From Rhyacophila brunnea (taxonomy: Eukaryota > Arthropoda > Insecta > Trichoptera > Rhyacophilidae), in contig JAGYXB010001862.1 of NCBI GenBank assembly GCA_022495005.1, forward strand, positions 744,001-808,000: 64,000 nucleotides of DNA, in the 5' to 3' direction. The position numbers and the translations under genes are program-made. This document shows, piece after piece, positions 1-11,366 of this stretch (positions are counted from its first letter, which is position 1; every line of letters begins with the position of its first letter). Below the pieces are notes generated by a model. It was not told where the DNA came from, did not search any database, and worked only from the letters and a program-made list of their open reading frames with translations.

Positions 1-1470
1 GATAAACTCCTTAAAAAAAATCTTGTTGTAAATAGTATTTGATGTTAGTAGCAAAAATTCAGCCATAAAAGAATAAATTTGAAAGTATCTCATAGACCTT
101 TCTGTAGATTTTTTAATGACCTGATGATGTTTGCAGCAAAATTTATGATTACAGATTTTTATTAGCTATTTAATGCAACATTTAAAATTTATTATCCCTA
201 CACATTGCTTTGTTTTCCGGTTCTTAAAGCCTCTTAATCATTTATTTCTCACGGTATTCTTCGATCATTTCTGAGAATGTATTTCTGGAGTCAGCGATTC
301 GAAACCATAATTCAATTTGCATATTTTGAATTATAGATGACGTTTGTTTTATGCTATCTGATGTTTTCTCGGAAATTATTCCCGAGGTCAGACACAAAAT
401 CCTGCGATGCGTAGTTCGCTAGGACAGGGAGCTGCATTCAAATAACTCGAAGGCATTCCATCCGTTTTGAATAAAAACATGTGGGATTGCCAATTATGCT
501 TTATAGCAGAGGTAGGGAAGCATTGATGCAATATTTTATTCATAACAGTGATAGATTCATTCAAATTCTGAGAAATCTTCCAGATTAATAATTAGTAATT
601 ATCAAAGTATTCTGCAAAAGGAAAGGCTTAAATAATTATCATATTAATATTATTATATTATTTATTTGAAGAATCACATGAGTAGGTAGGTACATGAGTT
701 CAACAGTTATAATATTTATATATAAATATTTCAATTAATAATGTAGAAGGCACTTTATAATCCGCTCATCTGTATCAGGATTATTATGTGTGATTATATT
801 TACCCATCTACCTAGTTACCGTATCTCCCAGATTGTATCTTAAGCTCAAATTACAAAAGCAAACTCTGACGTCGATAGTCTGCCCCGATCGTCAAATATC
901 ATTCGACGTGGCCAAAATAGAATATTTCATATTTTTTTGCGCACGGTTCAGTCGACGATTGGACATTAGGACGTTACACGATCAACACTCAATAGCAAAA
1001 CATAGTTATCTCTGATGTTGGATTACTAAGAATGTAAGAAGCAATCCGAAATTTCTTCAGCAAGGGTTATTCCGTGTCAAAGTTACAAATATTTTTGGCC
1101 CGGTAGTTAGTGAAAAAAAAACTATATCAACGATCTTCTTTTTCAAACTGCTACGTACCTACAGTTAACAATTATCACTAACGCCATTTTGTCTTAGAAA
1201 TGTCGATATGAAGATACTATCATGTTTGATTATTTTAAGTAGGTACCAAACAAAATGTACCACATTATAGTGAATGGACATTTTTACATGATATCGTAGG
1301 GTAAAGGTCATTTTTCATGAAAAAAAAATAATTTAAGTTATTTTTGTATTCAAAGCTAAAAAACCTACATACAGAACTTAAGAATGTACCTATCTGTATT
1401 AAAAATACTTACATTACTTAGAAAACCTACATAAACGTACAAACGTATTAGAAAAATCATCGAAAAAATC
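1..1470. other. AT-rich intergenic DNA, no gene seen
   Basis: I see no coding region, RNA gene or recognisable element here. Open frames are short, start without ATG, and have no exon-like boundaries. Several TAGGTA/TACCTA words occur. Confidence 0.6.
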
Positions 1471-1535
1471 TTGGGCCTAGTTGGATTTGAACACACCTCT
1501 TCGCTTACCAGGCTAGGTACTCTAACCATTAAGAA
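1471..1535 (-). repeat. tRNA-derived SINE head fragment
   Basis: Read on the minus strand the segment has a tRNA-like A-box region (TAATGGTTAGAGTACC) followed about 30 bases later by a B-box-like GTTCAAATCC. The two flank an anticodon-arm-like stretch. The spacing matches a pol III promoter, but the ends do not pair into an acceptor stem, so this is more likely a SINE head than a working tRNA gene. No clear SINE body or target duplication was found. Confidence 0.45.
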
Positions 1536-1640
1536 ACCGACCAGGGAACTCAGAAAAAATGGGAACTGAAATACACAACGGGTAAGGCGATAGCAGGTAA
1601 CCGACTCGAGTAAGGAAGAATCCGGGTTAAAATTACACAC

Positions 1641-1849
1641 GTGTTAAGAATACGTTTTACGTCGAATACTAAAAACTGTTCTCGGTTTATGCATTTACGC
1701 TCATTTAATGTTGGTGTATTACACACACTATTGCACGTGCATAATGCGTGCTTCATTTTCGTAGGACACTCACACATTCCAAAGCCTGCTTCACCATGCG
1801 GCTATTGAATATTACCTATCGGTATTCTATTTATTATCTGTTCTGTGAC
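1641..1849. repeat. Dispersed repeat R1, copy 1
   Basis: This ~209-bp block runs from GTGTTAAGAATACG to TCTGTTCTGTGAC. It is repeated at 10959-11161 in the same orientation with only scattered substitutions and a small deletion. Shared landmarks are CTCGGTTTATGCATT, ACACACTATTGCACGTGC and TTTCGTAGGACACTCACAC. No terminal inverted repeats or coding capacity were found. It could be the end of a larger element. Confidence 0.75.
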
Positions 1850-2462
1850 ACCGACCCAAGTTTCTTTCTATTGTCTATGTAACTGAAAATGTTTTTAAAT
1901 TCCGTATTAGTGGCTACCATATTTGTAATTAAATCGAGGAAATAAAATTAGTACCTAAATGTAATTTATTGAAGGCGTCAGGATTGGTTTAAATTTTAAA
2001 TATTATAATTTCGTTCTACAGATACTAGGTACCTATTTATAAGTATATTATGTGCTTCCAAGCTTTTCTGTGTATTGTATGTATGTATTGTACGGAATAA
2101 CTTTAACGTCATATCTATATTTGATTGATAATAAATAGTACCAACACATTAGATAGCTTATTTTCTGCCATGGTGAGCTCTGAAATCACTTCGATGAACC
2201 TGATGTCGTCAGATTTTCCTAAACACAATGCTTGCATTAAGTCAACCACGACACACATAATATGGATGTTCATGCACTGAGAAAAAGTTTAATATTGAGT
2301 AAACATCAAGGAAAATGTAGTTCGAAAAAACCACGACTTCGGTGGCCTGAAGGTGTACTTACGTCTAGAAGCCTGCTTAAGACGAAGGTTTACCCTGAGA
2401 AGAAAGAAGTTTTTGTAAATAAAATGGAAACCTATATAATGTTTGAGGCTTTCACGGTTGTT

Positions 2463-2949
2463 TTTTATCGTAGTAGATTTTTGCGTTTCCACCGTGTGTC
2501 ATTCTTCCTTCCCGTTGCAGAGGCCATTATCAAGAGATGATATGTGTTATGTTGAAAATGTAGTGCAGGTATATGAATGTAAACGTTGCTCTAAGAACGT
2601 CAAAAGGAATCCGATAAGCTAAGAGCAAACGTTGCTCAGAGTAATCAGTCAATCATCACGACCAGAGATACCGGCTCGAATATTGGATTTTGCTAATAGT
2701 GCCGGAAGCCGTGACGTTTTTAACCGTAATCCATCATCCCTATTAATATTTACAGGGTTTCTATGGATTTCAATGGCCTCCTTTACCAATCGTGCGAAAT
2801 ACGAGCAACGTTTACATTCATATACCTACACTACATTTTCATCATAAAACATATCATCTTTTGATAATGGCCTCTGCAATGATCCCGAAACGTCGAGTGA
2901 AGAAGGGAAAAGGACACACGGTGGAAACCGAAAAATCTACTACGATAAA
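2463..2949. mobile_element. Inverted-repeat element, possibly a Penelope-like relic
   Basis: The arms 2463-2590 and 2804-2949 are inverted copies of each other. Both carry TTATCGTAGTAGATTTTT, CCACCGTGTGTC, GCAGAGGCCATTATCAA and GTATATGAATGTAAACG. The right arm has an extra ~18-20 bp with CCCGAAACGTCGAGTG, missing from the left arm. The CGAAACGTCGAG signature next to TGATAATGGCC recalls the terminal repeats of Penelope-like retroelements, which often lie in inverted pairs and may carry hammerhead ribozyme cores. That assignment is inference; a palindromic DNA transposon is the alternative. The ~210-bp centre has no recognisable protein. Confidence 0.5.
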
Positions 2950-4598
2950 TGAAAACCCATTCGTCTCAGATCGCTTACGTTCATGCATTGATGGTTATTG
3001 ACTACTGCTTTATGCGATGAATCAAATGCGAAACGATAATATTTTATATAGACCTGTGTTTTTAAGCAGCATTTGTTGTATTGGGCAACTCACTAACAAC
3101 CGTAACAAGATTTATATCTATTCATTGTTTAAACGTCAATTAATGAAAAAAATGCTCACAGCTGATTGATTGACAGTGCTCTTTTCGAAAATTTATATCT
3201 TTTCCGATACATTTTTCGCCATATTATTTTATTCAAAAAGCTCTCCCCGTGGCAAAGCTGAATATTTTCCGACTGCTTTATCTGAGAAGTTCTGTCTCTG
3301 AATAATGTCCATGGTGTCTTTTTGATTTGCTGCCTTTACTCGCCTTGTGTTGTAGCAATGAACATAATACATGTCAATTTAAATTTATCACTATCAAAAG
3401 TCTTCAGTTCATATCGTTTACACTCCACAAAATATACTCTCATGAAATCTTACACAACAATATAAATGGTAAACCATATTTTTTGTAATAACGGTAATAT
3501 GTATATTCTCATAAAGTTTTTTTGTGAGAAAGTAATCCATTTAAGTGGGTCCATACTATGTACAAATATTATTTGAAACCGGTCTGTTAAAATGAACACA
3601 TTATGTACCTACCTAAGTATCTATATTATTAAAAACGATGACAAGAACAAAGCATGTGAATATTGATAGGTAGTTTTAAAATTTGTGAATTTATCGAATA
3701 CATTCAGAATTTTAAAAAACATAACCATACACAATTTTATTTTTACTAGTAACTCATGGAATAAGCGAAGAACAACACTCTTCTACTGTGAGATATCACA
3801 AATATACAAATTTATAAGAAGTATTCATAACTTATAAATAGGGAATCCAATCCCGAGCCAAAATTCTGATCCCGGGATTTCGGGATTCCAATTTTCGATT
3901 GGCATTTTTTTCCATTGTTAATATAAAAATTTTATATTTACAAATAAAATTGATAAAATTGGTCAAAAATAAATCTAGTATAATTTATACTATTTAAGAC
4001 ATTTATTGTTAATATTGTATACGTTCAATCTTGGAAATACGTTTAAGCTTAATGGAGTAAATAATACTGTAATATAAATAATAATGTGAATTTAATATGA
4101 GATTGCTATTTCTGATAGTAAAAACTTAATGAATGGGTTAGCGAGATTTAAAATAGTATCTAAAGCAAATCATGGTGTAGGAACATATGGCCTTTCCACT
4201 TCATAAATTTAATTAGTCAGCCAAATATGAAACTGCCGTAAAACGTATGAGATCATGGCGGAATTACTTTGTTAATAGTGCAAAGCATTGTTTTTTTCCA
4301 ATCTTCCTCATTTTTATTAATTTATGTGAAAAAATAAAATGAATCGGCAACTTACACATAGGTATAAATCAAACTGCAATCAATCAAATGAAGCAACATT
4401 CAACTCAATACGAAATGTCTAGAATGCATGGCAGCACTCGGAAAATGTCAACTGTTGCACGCATGCATTCTGATAGTGCTGTAGTATGATTTTGAAAGTA
4501 ACAAGGGGTTACAAGATCGGACCCTGCAGTCTCTCGTCACATCGAAAGTGAAGATGCGACCTAGAACGTGATACGAATGTCTCGTATTTAAACTACCT
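2950..4598. other. AT-rich intergenic DNA with one short hairpin
   Basis: No gene is visible. A small inverted repeat at about 3841-3891 pairs GGAATCCAATCCCG with CGGGATTCC and includes the palindrome GATCCCGGGATT. It may be the relic of an element end. The rest is low-complexity AT-rich sequence. Confidence 0.5.
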
Positions 4599-4906
4599 GT
4601 GGGTCTATTCTATGCTTATCGACCGCTAAAGTGATAAAGTGAAAAATATTATCACACTTAGGGTAGGTTTGTATCAAAATATTAGCACTTATTGTAACAA
4701 TTACACGAAGCCGGTTTTTATTGTTGCAATAAGTGCTATATTTTAACAGCACTTATCTTGCTGCTGTTAAAATATCGCACTTATTGCAACAATAAAAACC
4801 GGCTTCGTGTAATTGTTACAATAAGTGCTAATATTTTGATACAAACCTACCCTAAGTTTGATACTATTTATCAATTTAGTGTTCGATAAGTATAGAATAG
4901 ACCCAC
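4599..4906. mobile_element. Foldback MITE, copy 1 (long near-perfect hairpin)
   Basis: The outer ends are GTGGGTCTATTCTAT and its inverted copy ATAGAATAGACCCAC. Inside, 4659-4755 and about 4760-4855 form a nearly perfect inverted repeat of roughly 95 bp per arm with a loop of only a few bases. Landmarks are GGGTAGGTTTGTATCAAAAT, CACGAAGCCGG and GCAATAAGTGC. A transcript would fold into one long hairpin. Related foldback copies lie at 42877-43133 and 44355-44646; all share CTATTCTATAC-type ends and GTTACAATAAGT arm sequence. No coding capacity was found, and no clear target duplication was identified. Confidence 0.85.
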
Positions 4907-7155
4907 TGGATCCCAACATAACGGAAGGTCGCTAAATGTCATCTACAGAATGTACCTATACCTACGTCAAAGTTGCTGGATGCTGGTACATAATTATTGT
5001 CTGTAAGAAAAACGGCAAGAAACAGATATTCTTGAAGGTTCCGAATATTATGCACCCTACACAAGGAGCGGACATGGATAAATAATAATAATAAAGAAAA
5101 TTGTTAGTATCAATATATGGGTAGGTAGTTTTTCGTTTAAAAAGAAGTTGGTATATATAACTCAGAATTGAACATTATTATTCGGACAATCTTGTACATT
5201 ACTCTAATACTAATATTGGGTAAATTTATAATAAATGACATTTAGTATTTTTGACATTATAGCTACCTTAATCTTAGTAAGTTTTGTTAACTCTTTCGTT
5301 TCTTAAATTCAAAATATTTAAATAACAACAAGTAGGTATCTACTTAACTAGATTTTCATGGTTATCTTTACAAAAAATAACTACTTTAGTTTCATTTACT
5401 GGTGTATAGGGAGAATTTACAGGTCAAAAGTTTTCTAAAGAAAAAGCAGTTATCAACTTATTATAAACTAGCAATAATTGCACATGACTTTAGAGCGTGT
5501 AATGGGAAAAGAAAAACAACAAATACGTAAGTACAAATTCAAGGAATATACTAATTCGTGTTAGTAATTGTTCGATTTCTAAGCAAGCTTCTCTACCCGC
5601 ACCTGACATTATATTGTTGCAAATGCGGTATTTTTTAGATAGTGAGGATCGCAATGCAAATATACTAAAACTTTAGTTTGTATTTACCAAAATGTGGTTG
5701 AGTTGTTTTTGAGCCATAATCAAATAAACTGACACATACGGACAGTGGACACTCCAATTTTATTATTTGTAGCTACAGTTAACATATACCTCAAAATAAT
5801 GTAGTCCCTGAAAAATATTAATTTTTAACATTATAAGATTTTGATTGCGGGATACCAAAGTCATTAAAAGACACGTTATTATGTACAAGTTGAGAATAAA
5901 CATGTAAAAGGGAGGCAAAAGAGACCACTTTTCTACTGATTTTCATACAAATTAAGTTGGCTATGATAGCTAGGATGAGTTTGAAGGGTTTTTGCATAGA
6001 AAAATGGAACATATGAAAAACTGGAATTTGCTTCAACAATTTTGATAGGGAATTTTCCAAGGTACTGATGAACTTTCTCTGCTAATAAGTACCTACGATA
6101 TTAGCTGTCGCGACTCGCGAGTAATCCTGCTACAGATCTCTCCACTTTTTCACCGTAGAAAATTTAGGAACCAGCCAGCGGTGGATGCTTGCGCAGGGCA
6201 TAGAGGGTATCAAGAACGTGACGTTCTGTGGTTATATCGGCGGACAGCTATACAAATACAATAATTGTAAAAAATCTTTAAACAGCTACAAAATGATCCC
6301 GATAATTTCCTGATGTCATTATAGAAAAGATAATAAAACAAAAAATAATGTAACCTATTTCTAAAACAATGGTGTCGCTGAATCTTTGCGGTGGCAAAAA
6401 TCACTTTTTTCCTTTTGCTATGGCTCCATGTGAACATTTCGCATTTGAAAAGGTGTCCAAGATCTCACGGCGAAGCGCAACTCTCGTCACATATTTTCAT
6501 CGGCAAAAAACTGCGACTATAAATATAAATAAAAAGATCGGCGAAGAGGCTAAATAAAAATTGAAAAATATCGCCCGGCAAACATTCCTTCAAAAAACAA
6601 ACCGGATTTGCAAAACTCCGACTCGCTGAGTATTCTTTCCTTCTTTTATATTCGGTGTTATTATTGAGCGGAAAAGTGTGGGAATAAAAGTTTGCCCATC
6701 CCTCTCTGATAACATTGATGTGCACTAACAAAGAAGAAGAGAAGAGAAATAGTTTTCCAAAATATGAGTTGAAACAATGACGATTGAGACAGTCGGGATA
6801 GACAGGACTGAAATAAGGACTCAAAAAGCATTTTATAATTTTGTTAAGTTCAGTGAGAATGCAAGCCTGGAGAAAAGTGGGAATTCAAAAGATATCAGTA
6901 CCCATGTCTTCATATTTTGATCACTTCATTTTCTGATTCGCGTCAACTTTTTAATTCTGGTTCTAACACCGAGGAGTTTTAGGCATGTTTAAGTTGAAAA
7001 CGCGTTAGGTACGCACCACGTCAACTATCTAAACTTGTACGTTAAATAGTTTTCAATCTTTCACGGGAAGCAGTGTGGTCATACTTTTATAATGATACTT
7101 TTAATACAAGGATGTAACAATTGAAAAAAACTATAGTACAGACATTTATTTTTTC
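4907..7155. other. AT-rich intergenic DNA, no convincing gene
   Basis: Mostly low-complexity sequence. At 6175-6245 a GC-richer patch has a short open minus-strand frame ending RHVLDTLYALRKHPPLAGS and a stop. It is unrecognised and too short to call a gene. Other open frames in this stretch look like chance. Confidence 0.5.
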
Positions 7156-7163
7156 GTCACTGG

Positions 7164-7287
7164 CAGCGCTCGAAATGGAAAATTTTAAGAACCGGAGCGC
7201 TCGATAATTTTACGACGAAGCGATAATTTTGTGGATTTTATGAACCGGAACGGCGCTCCGGTGCGTTCCGGTCAATTTCGAGCCCTG
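7164..7287. mobile_element. hAT-type MITE, short copy (124 bp)
   Basis: The ends are CAGCGCTCGAAATGG and (inverted) CAGGGCTCGAAATTG. They are flanked by a perfect 8-bp direct repeat GTCACTGG (7156-7163 and 7288-7295). An 8-bp target duplication with CAG-starting inverted ends is characteristic of the hAT superfamily. The element has no coding capacity. Sister copies with the same ends are at 20457-20869 and 59747-59984. Confidence 0.9.
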
Positions 7288-7829
7288 GTCACTGGTGATG
7301 TTTAAAATAAGTCAAACGGTGATGAAACTACGTGAGATAGCACTTTCATTACGGAAAATGGCCATTATCAAACTGGTTTGAGGCAGACAATGCGCAGGCT
7401 ACGTATGCACTGCGATGCCTTTATCTAGAATATAGATACTAGATTCTAGCAAATGAAATAATGCCCGAATTTGAACAGGGCTATAAGTATGAAGGTGATC
7501 AGAAAGATGTCGTGTTTGTTTTGTTTCTAGTAAAAACAAGTTATTATGAAGAGAAATGAAAATATCGTATCTTTTTGTCAACAAGCCAAGCCGATTTGAC
7601 CGTATTTTAAAATTTTAAATGAAATTTGATAATTAAATTTCTAGTAGAGATATTACAATAGAACCGTTAAATAATATGAAAATGAAAATGGGAATGGGAA
7701 CGGGAATTTTGAAGGAAGTAGCTGGATACTAGTAGGTACCTAGAATATACACTTCATTACTTTGCACTCCAACTCGACGACTATGACAATGCTGAAATAT
7801 TTATTCTGAAATATTTTTTTACATATTAA

Positions 7830-8005
7830 CAGATTTTGTTTTTTTACGAGAAATGGATGTCACCCACTTGCTCAACCTATTAGGTCCATACCCTGACTCA
7901 CACATAAATTGATAAACAATATGTGTACTTGCCAGACCCAGGATTCGAACCTGGGACCCACGGCGTTATAGTCCAACGCTGAAGCCGCGCGGCCACCGTA
8001 GGTGT
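7830..8005 (-). mobile_element. tRNA-derived SINE, nearly intact
   Basis: On the minus strand a tRNA-like head (GCGGCTTCAGCGTTGG, then B box CAGGTTCGAATCC) is followed by a body containing GGTATGGACCTAATAGG and an A-rich tail. The copy is flanked by the 8-bp direct repeat CATATTAA (7822-7829 and 8006-8013), as expected for LINE-mobilised insertion. Related copies in the window are at 18637, 23190, 27950, 39298, 50740 and 61205. It is noncoding. Confidence 0.85.
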
Positions 8006-8013
8006 CATATTAA

Positions 8014-9160
8014 TACACATATTAATACAAGTAAATATGATTTGATCTAGTTTTATGCGAGGTAATTAGGCAAATAGGCGTATCAGTGTAGTAAAAATTG
8101 CAAAGTTATGAAGCATATACTCCACCTGCCTAACTACACATAGTTTTAATGTACCTACGTAAATTCAAAACTCATTCACCTCTCTAATTGCTAAAAAAAA
8201 ATTGAATGAAAAATTTATACAATTGTCATGTTTTTACTGAGCTGGGTCTGTGAATTATATGTTATTCTATCCAGGGATGCCGCAATCATACAATGATAAG
8301 TTTAAAGTACGACCTCGCTATAAGAGACTTAAATAATTCATATCGAAGCCGCTCGAGGTGAGACCGGGAAGAAAAATAGATCTGCGAATTATTTTGATGG
8401 CAAAAAAATACACATCAGCAATTCACATTTGAAGGTTACTTCAAAGCACCATGTGGCTTGTATTAATATGGATTTATGTATTTTTTGTGAATTTTTATCA
8501 CCTTACTTATTATTCGTATGAAAGTGTCTTGTTATGAAGTATTCCCAGCTCAACAGTCGTCTGATACCAAACAACACACCTAGATACCAATGCACCCAGT
8601 ATCAGCTTAAACACCAAAGCTTTGAATTTCCAACTCTTATTGACACTTAAGATCCACCAACCATTACGATAGCTACACACAACCAGAAATCTCAGGATGA
8701 AGCACTGTAGGTGAACATTTAAAAAACGGATTGAATCACGTGGCATAATCAAAGCAACTGTGACTGGACGGCGCGATGCGGCACGTGCATTATCTCTGCA
8801 TCCCCTGCACTGCTAAATCCTAGAATTTGAGGTTGTGTCTAGCTTTCGTAATGGGCGGCTGGCCTTAAGGCTTTCGCAAAACACTCACATGCACGGCTTG
8901 CCATCAGCCATACGCTTCACTTGTCTAGTCATTTATGGTACACATTTTGGTACATTGTACAACCTATTGAATTCATTATTGCACCTATGCCACACTTCGT
9001 CGGCCTGACTTGGGCAATAGATTTTTCTTATGACTGTTCCCTCTAAAATAGTCGGTGGATTCTTTTACCGTACGGTATCTATGTTTAGATAAGTTATTTT
9101 GTTTTAGTATTTGGTGAGTAGTGTCATTTCAAATGTCACATATCATACAGAAAAAAGCAC
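8014..9160. other. Intergenic DNA, nothing recognised
   Basis: No element ends, tRNA-like motifs or exon-like segments were recognised. A slightly GC-richer patch at 8760-8900 (GGCGCGATGCGGCACGTGC) is unexplained. Confidence 0.45.
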
Positions 9161-9167
9161 TTTACTT

Positions 9168-9243
9168 ACCGTCATCCAGGAATCTCTATCCCTAGCTGCC
9201 GATCTCTGCACCCTCCTTGAAGTTATCCGCCCATCTCATCTGG
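9168..9243 (-). pseudogene. Relic of non-LTR retrotransposon C-terminus
   Basis: On the minus strand two adjacent frames read RWADNFKEGAEI and, after a frameshift, AARDRDSWMT. This matches the shape of the region after reverse transcriptase in RTE-like LINEs (RWxDDxKxxAG...ARDRxxW). Only about 25 codons remain and they are frameshifted. The call rests on this short motif similarity. No start, catalytic domain or tail is visible. Confidence 0.45.
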
Positions 9244-9753
9244 AGGAGAAAATCCTTATGGGTATTAAATATTCGAAATATATTCAAACAAAATACCATT
9301 TTCTGATAAATTAAATTTCATCAAAATACAAATATAATGTACCTATGTATTGTACAAATCTTTGGAATGAGTAACATTATTTGCAAACCGACATACAGGA
9401 ACTATATTGAATAATCTACTAAAAACTGCTTTTAAAAAATGTCTAACATCGAAGTAGAGGACCAGCATTATTGCAATTAAACAACAATTTTAAACGACGA
9501 ATTTTAATCTGATCACCTTTCGACTTTTATTAAATGGTATATTTAATAATTTTGTTTCCACTTTACAATGTCATGAATTTAATTAATGTGATAACGGCAC
9601 TATAAAGCTTAATGTTTTTTCTTATAAACACTATCGAATCGTTCAAAAAAAAATTCTACCACTGTTTTTTGTTCTGTCTCCAATCTCCATACGGTACCTA
9701 TCTTATATACCCACAGAATATTTACATTTTTTAGTAATGACTACAACTGTTTT

Positions 9754-9950
9754 GGGTACAAGTCGGTTATGTGGAATACAGCGGCAAACACATTTTGAAA
9801 ATACCCGATATACTGGATTATTTGTTAGTTTGGGTTAGTTTAGATTAGGTTAGGTTAGGTTTGGTTAGGTTAACCCAATAAATAATCCAGTATATCGGCT
9901 TTTTTTCAAATTGTGTTTGCCGCTGTATTCCACACAACCGACTTGTACCC
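9754..9950. mobile_element. Palindromic MITE with TTAGG units in the loop
   Basis: The ends 9754-9792 and 9912-9950 are inverted copies. Both contain GGGTACAAGTCGGTT, then GTGGAATACAGCGGCAAACA; a second inner pair is GATATACTGGATTATTTGTT and its inverse. The loop at about 9835-9877 is a run of TTAGGTTAGGTTAGG-like units that resembles the insect telomere repeat. The ~197-bp element has no coding capacity. No convincing target duplication is seen, so the superfamily is unassigned. Confidence 0.85.
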
Positions 9951-10958
9951 TGATTTGTATTTATATTTAATATAATTTATTTTACTTCCCGTAATGCATT
10001 TTTTTATTGAACAGGAATTAATTTGCGTATTTTTAGATTGCAATAATGCATATATTTCATACAAATCTATAGTAATAGAAATAATTAATAAAGTACTGAT
10101 AATAAATAGCCCGTCTACTTGTAATAACATTTTTACATAACCGTTTTCTATTTTCATTGGCAATGTTTTATTTTTGTCGAATTTACATTGTTCACGACAT
10201 ACATATAGAAAGGTTTCCTACGTGTTGTCGGCACCTTGTCTCAACACGGCCAGAACAAATGTCCGACTTTCAAACTCACAAGTGTCACTATTCGCGGATT
10301 CCCCGTTTGTGTTTGTTCCCGCGTCGCAAGTCCTATTTATTTTCAGCTGGCATAGGTAACTTGAAGGCTCGAATTATTTTCTCGAGTAATGAAATTAGTT
10401 TTACTTCTAACATAGAAAATTAACTAAGTACCTGATATCTACTGTCGTGAAAATGAATTAATTTATTTACTATACCTATTATAAATTAATAGATTTTATA
10501 ATTTACCTACCTAACTTTTTGATTGAGTACAGAATTATATGTAAGAACCTATCTACAATTTGCTATAAAGTGAACAAATTAAAATTAACACGCTTCAAAC
10601 ACTAAAACATCATGGTCTTTGATAATGTTAAATAAAATATTATAATAATTTATGAATGAAAATTATGAATGGCCATCATCTGACAAAGCCTTCAACTTAT
10701 AGGTACATAAGACATAGTTAAATCACCATACATATTAATTGATAATTTCAATCACGAGCTTAAGAATAGTCTATTTTGGATTACTTAGCACATTGAATGA
10801 TTCGCAGATTTTTTACAACAATAATAAGATTTTTGAGATAATAAATAGCATACGATACATTACAAAATTTGTTAAAAATATCATAAACAGGCCGAATATC
10901 GAATGGCCACTAATCGTTACGCGCTGGGCGCGTCTCTAGCGCCCAATGTGTCAGCTTA
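9951..10958. other. AT-rich intergenic DNA
   Basis: No gene is supported. At 10915-10955 a GC-rich string (CGTTACGCGCTGGGCGCGTC) directly precedes repeat R1. A similar string (CATTACGCGCCGTGTGCGTC) lies at 24843-24870, suggesting a shared relic. Confidence 0.45.
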
Positions 10959-11161
10959 GTGTCAAGAATACGTCATACGTCGAATACTGACAACTGCTCT
11001 CGGTTTATGCATTGATGCTCATTTAATATTGGTGAATTACACACACTATTGCACGTGCAAAATGCGTGTTTCATTTTCGTAGGACACTCACACATTCAAA
11101 ACCCTGCATCAAACTATTGAATATTGCCTATCGGAATTCTATTTATTATCTGTTTTGTGAC
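10959..11161. repeat. Dispersed repeat R1, copy 2
   Basis: This is the direct-orientation counterpart of 1641-1849. It starts GTGTCAAGAATACG and ends CTGTTTTGTGAC, with a ~9-bp deletion near the right end (CTGCATCAAACTATTG). It is noncoding. Confidence 0.75.
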
Positions 11162-11366
11162 CATAAACCTTTCATAACTTAGCTTACGGCTCAAAGGGGT
11201 TAAGAATCTCTGCTTTAAATAGAGTTATGGATTACCTATTTAAAATTGCACTGTTGCACTGAGTGCGTATATTATAATAAATTCATGACACTATACAGTT
11301 ATTTACTATTACGGTAATGAAAATGATTTTTTGGAATTGCATCAATATGTATTAGTGAATACTAGG

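Noticed and set aside
3841..3891. Hairpin with GATCCCGGGATT as a possible terminator or regulatory site.
   Set aside because: There is no adjacent gene; it more likely marks a decayed element, so it is mentioned only in the intergenic entry.
10739..10939. Open frame of 66 codons on the + strand.
   Set aside because: It has isoleucine/asparagine-rich composition typical of AT-rich noise and no recognisable domain or exon signals.
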